The notes beneath the pieces were generated by a model. It did not search any database, was not told the DNA's origin, and was given only the letters and a program-made list of their open reading frames with translations. Source: Synechococcaceae cyanobacterium RL_1_2 (GTDB taxonomy: Bacteria > Cyanobacteriota > Cyanobacteriia > Cyanobacteriales > JAAUPO01). From it: DNA of 7,916 bases. The stretch is taken from assembly GCA_012033095.1 (NCBI GenBank), contig JAAUPO010000080.1, positions 1 through 7,916 on the forward strand, given 5' to 3'. Positions within the stretch are counted from its first letter, which is position 1. Every line of letters begins with the position of its first letter. This document shows, piece after piece, positions 1-6,359 of the stretch. A program made the translations under genes and the position numbers.

Positions 1-1
1 G

Positions 2-15
2 GATAATTGATTATC
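2..15. repeat. Short inverted repeat upstream of lipA
   Basis: Arms GATAAT and ATTATC are separated by two bases (TG), giving a 14-bp near-palindrome about 90 bp before the lipA start. It could be an operator-like site, but nothing else supports that. In the rest of 1-103 I see no gene, no strong Shine-Dalgarno before the lipA ATG, and no convincing -35/-10 pair. Confidence 0.2.
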
Positions 16-103
16 AAGGGGTTTAATCTTCCTGATCCTTACTTGTATAGGACTACCCATTTTTTCTATTGTTGTTTTAAGCGATCAAGATTATTAAATC
101 GAT

Positions 104-991
104 ATGGACACAACTCCAGCCCCTCTGCCACGGTTACCCCACTGGGTTAAACAATCATTAGGTCGAGCCAGTGATATTTCCCAAGTACAAAAATTAGTTA
201 AACAAAAAGGTATTTATACTATCTGTGAAGAGGGTAAATGCCCTAATCGGGGGGAATGTTATCGTAATAAAACCGCAACATTTCTGTTGATGGGGGCAAC
301 TTGTACCAGGGCCTGTGGGTTTTGTCAGGTGGATAAAGGTCATGCCCCGATGGCGTTAGATCTTCAGGAACCTAACAAAATCGCTGATGCGGTGAGGCAA
401 TTGGGTTTAAAGTATGTGGTGTTAACGTCTGTGGCTAGGGATGACCTGCCAGATGGAGGGGCTAACCATTTTGTCAGGGTGATGGCGAAAGTTAGGGAAT
501 TGAATCCTGATACTCAGATTGAAGTATTAACTCCGGATTTTTGGAGCGGGAAAGGGGCGGCCCAAACTCAACGGGAAAGGGTCGCTACGGTGGTAGCTGC
601 TAAACCAGCTTGTTACAATCACAATGTGGAAACCGTGGAAAGGCTGCAAACACCGGTTAGACGGGGAGCTAAATACGATCGCTCCCTTGGTTTATTAGCG
701 ATGGTTAAGGAGTTTGATCCCACGATTCCTACGAAATCGGGTTTGATGGTTGGCCATGGGGAAACGAAACAGGAATTGATTACGGCGATGGAGGATTTAA
801 GGGCAGTGGATTGCGATCGCTTAACCATTGGGCAATACTTACAGCCGTCTTCTCAGCATTTACCGGTGAAAAAATATTGGACTCCCGCAGAATTTGATGA
901 GCTAGGGGCGATCGCCCGACAACTCGGTTTTAGCCATGTACGCTCCGGCCCCCTAGTGCGCAGTTCCTATCATGCAGGGGAAAATGATTAG
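104..991 (+). CDS. lipA: Lipoyl synthase (radical SAM, LipA paralogue)
   Basis: LipA inserts two sulfur atoms at C6 and C8 of protein-bound octanoyl chains, making the lipoyl cofactor of 2-oxoacid dehydrogenases and the glycine cleavage H protein; it acts in the cytosol. The 295-residue protein is complete. The auxiliary 4Fe-4S cluster motif C-x4-C-x5-C is at Cys41, Cys46 and Cys52. The radical SAM motif C-x3-C-x2-C is at Cys67, Cys71 and Cys74. The RSSY motif at residues 286-289 supplies the serine ligand of the auxiliary cluster. Other family signatures are '[13 protein letters not shown]', '[12 protein letters not shown]' and 'KSGLMVG.GET'. The ATG at 104 gives the normal short N-terminus ('LPHWVK'); no clear ribosome binding site precedes it, which is common in cyanobacteria. 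Many cyanobacteria carry two lipA copies; the sequence 'CGFCQVDKG' marks one subgroup, but I cannot say with certainty which. It is the only plus-strand gene here and is transcribed towards the TPR gene. It contains two HIP1 sites and no frameshift. Confidence 0.96.
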   Translation: MDTTPAPLPRLPHWVKQSLGRASDISQVQKLVKQKGIYTICEEGKCPNRGECYRNKTATFLLMGATCTRACGFCQVDKGHAPMALDLQEPNKIADAVRQLGLKYVVLTSVARDDLPDGGANHFVRVMAKVRELNPDTQIEVLTPDFWSGKGAAQTQRERVATVVAAKPACYNHNVETVERLQTPVRRGAKYDRSLGLLAMVKEFDPTIPTKSGLMVGHGETKQELITAMEDLRAVDCDRLTIGQYLQPSSQHLPVKKYWTPAEFDELGAIARQLGFSHVRSGPLVRSSYHAGEND

Positions 992-1021
992 AACCCCATC
1001 AAGCTTAAGAGCTGATTTATA

Positions 1022-1102
1022 AAGCCCCCTGCCCCCATTCTGGGGGAGAAATTGCTGAATAATCATTAACAGTACCCCAAATTTGGGGGATTTAGGGGGC
1101 TT
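1022..1102. repeat. MITE-like inverted-repeat element between convergent genes, possible bidirectional terminator
   Basis: Perfect 9-bp terminal inverted repeats, AAGCCCCCT (1022-1030) and AGGGGGCTT (1094-1102), bound an 81-bp element. Each end also contains its own hairpin: CCCCCA-TTC-TGGGGG at 1032-1046 and the palindrome CCCCAAATTTGGGG at 1075-1088. The two ends are therefore longer imperfect inverted copies of one another (CCCCCT, short spacer, CCCCCA, spacer, TGGGG). From memory, repeats of this 'CCCCCTAAATCCCCCAA' type are widespread between genes in cyanobacteria. No target-site duplication or ORF is visible. It lies 30 bp after the lipA stop and 19 bp from the stop of the opposing TPR gene, so the folded RNA could end transcription from both sides. 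Confidence 0.7.
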
Positions 1103-1121
1103 GTGCGTAAGTCCTATATTT

Positions 1122-3129
1122 TTACAACTGATTTAGGGTTTTGAGACGATACTGGGCATCTTGGTGGCAACCTAGGCGGGCTAATTCTAAACAAATACGA
1201 GAAGCATTGGTAAAGTCAGAAATTGCTGATTGATTCTGTCCCTGGCGTTCATGGATAGAACCGCGATCGTAGTAAGCAAAGGGATGGTTCGGGTTAAGTT
1301 CAATGGCGCGATCAAAGTCCATAATGGCTCCTTGATAATCCCCTAGCTCGTACCGGATTAGACCCCGATTATAGTAAGCGTCTGCGGATGTTGGGTTGAT
1401 CGCAAGGGCAATGTTAAAATCTTGAATTGCCCCAGCTAAATCCCCTAACCGCCATTGGGCCAAGCCCCGATTTTCATAGGCCAAACTATGGGCTGGGCGT
1501 AATTTAATCGCTTCAGTACAGTCCTCGACCGCTCCTGGGGCATCTCCGGTGTTAGTTCGAGATAGACACCGATTTAAGTAGGCCGCAGCGACGGTAGGAT
1601 CAATGGTGATGGCTTTGCTATAGTTGGCGATCGCGGCGGTTTCATCCCCTAAGCTGCCGTAGGCATTACCTAAATTGACTAAGGTTTCTGTGTGGTTAGG
1701 TTCTAATCTTAGGGCCCCTTGATAATCCTCGATCGCCCCTGCCGTATCTCCCAGGAAAAAGCGAGCATTACCCCGATAGTAATAAACAGACCCCGATTCA
1801 TAGCCCAAATCAATGGCTTTACTAAAATCCTTCAGGGCTGCGACTTGATCCTGCTGTTGTTGGAAGATCATACCCCTGGCAGCATAGGCTTCTCCGTCCT
1901 GGGGGTTGGTTTCTAGGATGCGGTTATAGGCTTCTAGGGTTTTTTCTGGGGGTCAGAGGCCATCTGGGTTGGTGGTAAAACCCTGGTTAACACGAAAAAT
2001 AAAGCCCCGGCAGCTAAGCTAATCAAACCAAATAGGCCAGCCCAATAACTCCATGTTCGCGGGGAACGACCATGGTTAAGGGCCTCTTCTTGATGCTCCT
2101 CAGAATGAACGTTATGGTTAGACGATGTACCGTTGGGATCCGTGGGATCCGTGGTGGTGGGATTGGCGATCGGGGCATCATTAGTCGCTAAAAATTCCAA
2201 CGGCTCAAGGTTGTGAACAATGGCATCTGCCTGTTGTAGCGGCAGATCCGATGAATTTAGATCCTGTAAAATTTCCCCTGCCAGTTGATAGCGTTGTTGG
2301 GTATTCGTTTGCACCATGGCTTCAATTAATCGGGTGAGGGGAGCAGAAATCCGACAAGACTGCTGCCAATGGCCTTGGTTGATAGCGAGGGTCAATTGGT
2401 CTGGTTTAATACCAGTTAAGCCTTCAATGACCACTACTCCAAGAGCATAAATATCACTATTAAATTGAGCTTTTCCTAATAATTGTTCTGGAGCTACGTA
2501 AGGAGAATCAAGGGATAATTGTCGTTCTTTATTATGATCGTGAGACCGAATAAGTTGGTCAATTTTATTTTGAATAAAACCCAATCCCACTAAAACTAAA
2601 TTACCATCCCCTTGCCGATAAATAATATTAGTCGGCTGTAAACATTGGTAGATTAAACCGTGGTTATGGATATTATTTAAAGCAATTAATACTTCATTTA
2701 AAAAATCAACTGCTTCCTTTTCCTGCCATAGCCCTTGGCCCTTTAGTCGCTGCTTTAGGGTTTGACCTTCGATATATTCTTGAACTACGTATAATTGTTC
2801 TTGGTCTTGGAAAAATCTAATAAATCAGGAAAATGGCTATCCTCTGTAATTTGTTTGAGGGTAATAATTCTTTTATTAATTAAATTGAAAATTAACGATA
2901 GGCTAGTTTGATTTTGGTCGGGGATATTTAATTTTTTTAATAGGCACAACTTGGGATGATTAAGATCTTTTTGATCCTTTGCTAAATAGGTTGTATAAAA
3001 AATATTTTCATTAATCACCTTAATCGGTTGATAGCGATCGCTTAGTAGAACTGGCAGTCCATCACCATCCACCTGGGGTAATTGATTGGTGGGCATCGCT
3101 GTTTGCTTAGAAGCATGGGGATTAGTCAT
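1122..3129 (-). CDS. Pseudokinase-TM-TPR membrane protein, interrupted by two single-base frameshifts
   Basis: This is a STKc-like domain fused to TPRs, a common cyanobacterial architecture. Adding back one base in each of two tracts (A5 at 2811-2815 and G5 at 1951-1955, plus-strand) restores one 669-residue frame. The kinase-like domain spans about residues 31-295. It keeps a Lys-rich VAIK-like strand (Lys65/66), 'APE' (213-215) and Asp226 of the F helix. The Gly loop reads NENIFY, the alphaC Glu position is Ile, HRDxKPxN reads YQCLQPTN (161-168, catalytic Asp to Cys163), and DFG reads GLG (182-184). Phosphotransfer is therefore unlikely. An acidic, Pro/Thr-rich linker follows, then one membrane helix (about 362-382) and seven full 34-residue TPRs plus a partial one (396-655). 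Basic residues before the helix suggest the kinase-like part is cytosolic and the TPRs are periplasmic or lumenal. The ATG at 3129 overlaps the end of the upstream gene by 8 bp (ATGACTAA), pointing to translational coupling. Its partner and function are unknown; TPRs usually bind proteins. Confidence 0.85.
2134..2151. repeat. 9-bp tandem duplication in the kinase-TM linker
   Basis: TGGGATCCG occurs twice head to tail (2134-2142 and 2143-2151) and is followed by TGG triplets. It encodes part of the low-complexity 'TTTDPTDPNGT' linker between the kinase-like domain and the membrane helix. The unit is in frame, so copy-number change would lengthen or shorten the linker without a frameshift. Confidence 0.5.
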
Positions 3130-4507
3130 GGCTTAAATTTATGGGCTGACTAGATTTTTGGTGATCTAAGGCTCGCTTAATTTTGGAAACTAACGGGGAA
3201 GATTCGTTGTACTTAGCCATGGTTTGCAGGGCGGCTAAGGTTTGCTTTGTCGCAGAAATTTTGTTAACTAACGCTTGATTGGCAGCTTGATGGCCATGGA
3301 TTGACCCAAAGGAAGAATTCTGCACAAGGGGGCTTTGCTCTGGGGGATCATCCTGGGATGAAGCACCAGAGATATTTTTCTGGGTATTGTGGGGATCGTT
3401 TTCCCCTAGTTGATCATGGAAAATTTGACCCATTTCTGTCATGCGATCAATTAAGGAATAGGCAATCTTCGTACTATCTTCGGCGGAGGAGGTTAATTCA
3501 TCTATGCGCGATCGAAAATTATAGGCCATGCGATCGGCTTGTCTGCCAATATCTAACGTTTGCACCACCAATTTACCGATTTCGGAACTAATTTTACTAA
3601 AGCCGTGGAGATGAATATGGGGATTATTATTAGTAATGATCGCCGCTTGTACCGCTAGATGGCGAAACTGATTACTTAGTTCTCCAATTAACTCCGAAAT
3701 GCTACAGATACTATTAAGATCGTCCTTTAATAAATGGCTAATTTGAACAATTTTACCCGCGCTATTACAAATGTGATCTACCCCTGTATGGGTGAACTGA
3801 CAAGCCCGATCGATTTCCATGCCCACCAGGGATTGTAGGGCCATTATTTCCTGTTGCAGCAGATCAAGTTGTTCTTGCCTGATTAATAGTTCTGTTTGTA
3901 AAAACTCAATTTGGTGGTTTTTTTGGCTAACTATTTTTTGATATTCCTTCAGGGCTTTAGCATGGTGCTTGGTTTCCGCTGTTTGGGCTGCGAGGCGATG
4001 TAAGCAATCACTTTTTTCCTGGACTTGCTCGTTGAAGGCCCGTTGTAATAATTTATTTCTCTGATATTGGGCCCGGAGCAATAAATTGACATCTAACAGT
4101 AAAAAATCCTTAAATTCTGGTAAATTTTTGTCGGCAAATACCACCACGATCGGTTCATGCCAAAGCTGACGCTGGCGATTTAATACATTTTTTACGGCGC
4201 GATCGAGCTGCTCCTGGGGACCCATTACCATTACGGATTGGGGTTGATATCCCTGTAAAAAGGTGCGGAGGGAATGATTAATAAACTGGTGATACAGGGC
4301 TTGATTTCCTTTTATTTGCTCAAACAAGCCCCGGGAAATCAAACCCACTAATTGATTGTCATCTACCACTACCACCCCAATTAAAGTTGGTCGTTGGGCA
4401 AATTGATGGGCCACCACTTGCCCCATGGTTTCCGAACCCACTTGACAATCATGGAGAGGTAAATCTCCGATCGCGGTTTGTAGATTAATCGGTTTGATGG
4501 TGCCCAT
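3122..4507 (-). CDS. Soluble CBS-like / coiled-coil protein with degenerate MCP signalling hairpin
   Basis: 461 residues, intact. Residues about 15-155 form a CBS-pair-like sensor: 'GVVVVDDNQLVGLISRGLFEQI' centred near 44-65, 'RTFLQGYQ' at 81-88, and 'HEPIVVVF...FLLLDVNLLLRAQ' at 117-147. In cyanobacteria this domain is usually attached to GGDEF or histidine-kinase output domains. A coiled coil follows (about 150-235). Residues 240-365 are helical and align with the hairpin of chemotaxis receptors: 'SNQFRHLAVQAAI' (278-290) matches QTNLLALNAAI, and 'HGFSKISSEIGKL' (301-313) matches RGFAVVADEVRKL. The Glu after AAI that contacts CheA/CheW is Ile291, and the arginine at the end of the motif is Asn. 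A polar Ser/Pro/Gln linker (368-405) leads to a final helical segment. There is no membrane helix or signal peptide, so it should be cytosolic. It is first in an overlapping pair with the pseudokinase-TPR gene, which suggests the two work together. It may be a scaffold or sensor rather than a true chemoreceptor; the MCP assignment is by eye. Confidence 0.75.
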   Translation of the reverse strand: MGTIKPINLQTAIGDLPLHDCQVGSETMGQVVAHQFAQRPTLIGVVVVDDNQLVGLISRGLFEQIKGNQALYHQFINHSLRTFLQGYQPQSVMVMGPQEQLDRAVKNVLNRQRQLWHEPIVVVFADKNLPEFKDFLLLDVNLLLRAQYQRNKLLQRAFNEQVQEKSDCLHRLAAQTAETKHHAKALKEYQKIVSQKNHQIEFLQTELLIRQEQLDLLQQEIMALQSLVGMEIDRACQFTHTGVDHICNSAGKIVQISHLLKDDLNSICSISELIGELSNQFRHLAVQAAIITNNNPHIHLHGFSKISSEIGKLVVQTLDIGRQADRMAYNFRSRIDELTSSAEDSTKIAYSLIDRMTEMGQIFHDQLGENDPHNTQKNISGASSQDDPPEQSPLVQNSSFGSIHGHQAANQALVNKISATKQTLAALQTMAKYNESSPLVSKIKRALDHQKSSQPINLSHD

Positions 4508-4540
4508 GGGGTGGAGGTAGATAAATGCACTTAATAGCTA

Positions 4541-4577
4541 ATCATAATTTAACTTTAACGATTAAGTCCCGATTAAG
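4541..4577 (-). promoter_or_regulatory. Putative Pho-box-like direct repeats and -10 for the CBS/MCP-pseudokinase pair
   Basis: On the minus strand, CTTAATCG occurs twice (4577-4570 and 4566-4559) with a 3-bp spacer, so the copies lie one helical turn apart. A degenerate third unit, AAGTTAAA (4555-4548), keeps the spacing. The cyanobacterial SphR/PhoB box is tandem PyTTAAPyPy(T/A) units separated by 3 bp; each perfect copy here matches 7 of 8 positions. TATGAT at 4546-4541 fits a -10 element and would start RNA near 4534, about 27 nt before the ATG. The regulator assignment is inference. Confidence 0.4.
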
Positions 4578-4583
4578 CCATTG

Positions 4584-4601
4584 CTAGATTTGAAAATCTA
4601 G
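4584..4601 (-). terminator. 18-bp hairpin across the antiporter stop codon
   Basis: On the minus strand, CTAGATTTTCAAATCTAG is an inverted repeat with 8-bp arms and a two-base centre, and its first bases contain the TAG stop of the antiporter gene. No U-tract follows, so it is at best a weak terminator or an mRNA 3'-end stabiliser separating the antiporter from the downstream gene pair. Confidence 0.35.
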
Positions 4602-5963
4602 GTGGTTTTGGTTTCCGTGGCCGCTGGCGGGGCAAATTTTTGAAACGCCACCCTTAATAGGGGAGGAGCAACAAAGGTCGTAATGATCACCATCATAATA
4701 ATGGCGGCTTCCGTTGATTCGGAGAGGGCTCCACTGGCGGCACCGACCCCAGCAAACACTAGACCAACTTCCCCCCGGGGGATCATGCCAACACCGATAG
4801 CCACTTTGTTGAGGTCATTTTTACCAATGAGGGTAAAACCAGTAATCACTTTACCGAAGATCGCTACCACAACTAAAAATGCCGCAATCACTAGACCTTC
4901 TCTGTTGCTGGGGATAGCGGGATTGAGTACGCTAAGATCGGTCTTAGCTCCTACACACACAAAGAAAATGGGAACAAAAAAGTCCGCTACCGGTAAGAGC
5001 TCTTCTTGAATTTTTTGCGATCGTCCGTTTCTGCTAACACGAGCCCTGCCGCAAAGGAACCAAGAATCGCTTCCAGTTGGATATTCGCCGCAATAAACGC
5101 GAGGATAAAGGCAAAATCAAAGATACAGCCAGGAATTTACCCCTGGTTTGCATTTGGCTCATCAGGCCGGTGATGGCCCCTTTAATGGCCCGCCCAAACA
5201 AAATGGTAGCGATCATAAAAGTACCGGCACCAATCACCAGGAAGATAATATTGGTAACTTGGATTTCTCCAGTTTTGGCTAAGCTGGCGACTACCGCTAG
5301 GACAATGATGCCCAAAATATCGTCTAAGACCGCAGCCCCGATAATAATTTGACCTTCTTTGGTATTAATCTTTTTCAGTTCAGCTAAGACCTTAGCTGTG
5401 ATCCCAATACTAGTAGCGGTTAAGGCAGCCCCAGCAAACACAGCCGGAATGGCAGGTACCCCAAAGAAAAAGGTTAAACCCGCTGTCCCTAGGGCAAAAG
5501 GCGCAATTACCCCGACAACTGCCACGATCGCAGCTTGGGGGCCCACCCTTAACAGTTCATCCAGCTCGGACTCTAAACCAATTTCAAGCAGTAAAATCAC
5601 TACCCCTAATTCAGCTAGGGTCGAAATTACTTCACTTTGGGTAGTGTAGAGAGCTTGGGCAGTTTCCGGACTCATGGGGGAGACCCAATTCATCAAATTA
5701 ATTAGTTGGGATTGATCAACAGTGGTGCCCCCTTCCGGAAAGACAATGAGATGGAGTACCGAAACCCCAATCACAACCCCTCCTACGAGTTCTCCCAGTA
5801 CTGGAGGTAGATTTAAGCGATTCGATAACTCCCCTCCCAGTTTGCTTGCTAAATAAATGATCACTAAACTCATGAGCACCGATCCCAAAATTAGGGATGG
5901 ATCCGGTGCTGATTCAGCAGCTTCTGTCGCCACCAACCAAACATTCGGAGGGAGAAAAACCAT
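4598..5963 (-). CDS. nhaS3: Na+/H+ antiporter, NhaS3/NapA-type (CPA2), with two single-base frameshifts
   Basis: This is a monovalent cation:proton antiporter of the CPA2 family. The closest characterised relative I recall is Synechocystis NhaS3, an essential thylakoid-membrane Na+/H+ antiporter of about 460 residues. With one base restored in each of two tracts (A4 at 5113-5116 and T6 at 5011-5016, plus-strand) the gene encodes 455 residues. Conserved elements are a first helix followed by 'LPPVLGELVGGVVIG' (52-66), 'ILLLEIGLE' (123-131), the unwound-helix motif 'LTATSIGIT' (181-189), the ion-binding Asp pair Asp214-Asp215 in 'AVLDDILGI', 'LGSFAAGLVLAETD' bridging the shifts, and 'MIPRGEVGLVFAGVG' (about 394-408). 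Roughly a dozen hydrophobic helices are visible. The N-terminal stretch to residue 20 may be a short lumenal or periplasmic segment. The ATG at 5963 gives a normal N-terminus but has no clear ribosome binding site. prfC lies 396 bp upstream, so the antiporter probably has its own promoter. The symbol rests on family resemblance. Confidence 0.9.
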
Positions 5964-6060
5964 AATTTAATAAATTTTTGACTAAAGTTCTACTGCAATG
6001 GCGAAATGCAAACTTCACCTAAAAAAATGTCCTGGTTTGAAGGAGTAAATTTTGTTGTTT

Positions 6061-6066
6061 AGTATA
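6061..6066 (-). promoter_or_regulatory. Candidate -10 element for the antiporter gene
   Basis: TATACT on the minus strand differs from TATAAT at one position. RNA starting near 6054 would have a leader of about 90 nt before the ATG at 5963. No convincing -35 hexamer lies 16-18 bp upstream, which in cyanobacteria does not exclude a promoter. Confidence 0.3.
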
Positions 6067-6134
6067 AGCGAAAACTAAATTAACATTACGATCGGCCTAG
6101 GCTAAGACGAGGATCAATCAATAATTAATCTCGC

Positions 6135-6256
6135 CTAACCAGAGCCTAAAAATTGTCTGAGGTGCTCAATTTTTTCAAGGACTTAACACCTCAAAACCCC
6201 TGAAAATAACCCTTAAGCCTGGTTAGAGCCGGATCTAATCCTTGGGGTTTAAGGGT
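6135..6256 (-). other. Cluster of competing inverted repeats, possible prfC 3' end or structured RNA
   Basis: There are three foldable elements. (a) An imperfect hairpin at 6209-6256: ACCCTTAA (6209-6216) pairs with TTAAGGGT (6249-6256), continues through G-C and G-U pairs, and is capped by GGTTAGA/TCTAATC (6221-6227 with 6234-6240) around a 6-nt loop. (b) TGAGGTG/CACCTCA (6158-6164 with 6187-6193). (c) CTAACCAG (6135-6142) paired with CTGGTTAG (6219-6226), which would enclose (b) and break (a). Structure (a) begins about 100 nt after the prfC stop. No strong U-tract follows, so a classical terminator is not certain. Confidence 0.4.
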
Positions 6257-6359
6257 GATATAGCAGCTAGGGTTGATGAATTCTTCTTATCTTTTTATTG
6301 ATTATACAAATCTAAATTGTGGTTTTTAGTTGATCAAAGTTGAGCAAAAGGGCTCGGTT

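Larger units (their letters stand above)
5964..6359. other. 396-bp intergenic region between prfC and the antiporter gene
   Basis: No gene is seen on either strand. The half next to the antiporter (5964-6100) is AT-rich and holds a candidate -10 element; the half next to prfC (6135-6256) is rich in inverted repeats. Both are entered separately. The rest (6257-6359) is AT-rich with no recognisable element. Confidence 0.6.

Noticed and set aside
619..828. Minus-strand open frame inside lipA
   Set aside because: Antisense shadow of a well-conserved enzyme; no domain.
1719..1916. Plus-strand open frame across the TPR region
   Set aside because: Antisense to TPR repeats and across the frameshift region; no support.
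1122..1955. Regular repeat spacing of about 102 bp, considered as a CRISPR-like or satellite array
   Set aside because: It reflects 34-residue TPR units; the DNA copies are diverged and coding.
3301..3591. Open frame on the plus strand inside the CBS/MCP gene
   Set aside because: It lies antisense to an intact conserved gene, its protein shows no recognisable domain, and no ribosome binding site is seen.
4683..5649. Three plus-strand open frames across the antiporter gene
   Set aside because: They are antisense shadows of hydrophobic helices (Thr/Ala/Pro-rich low-complexity translations).
6040..6080. Plus-strand AAGGAG followed by TTG codons, as a possible small gene
   Set aside because: The frame ends after eight codons and is on the strand opposite to both flanking genes.
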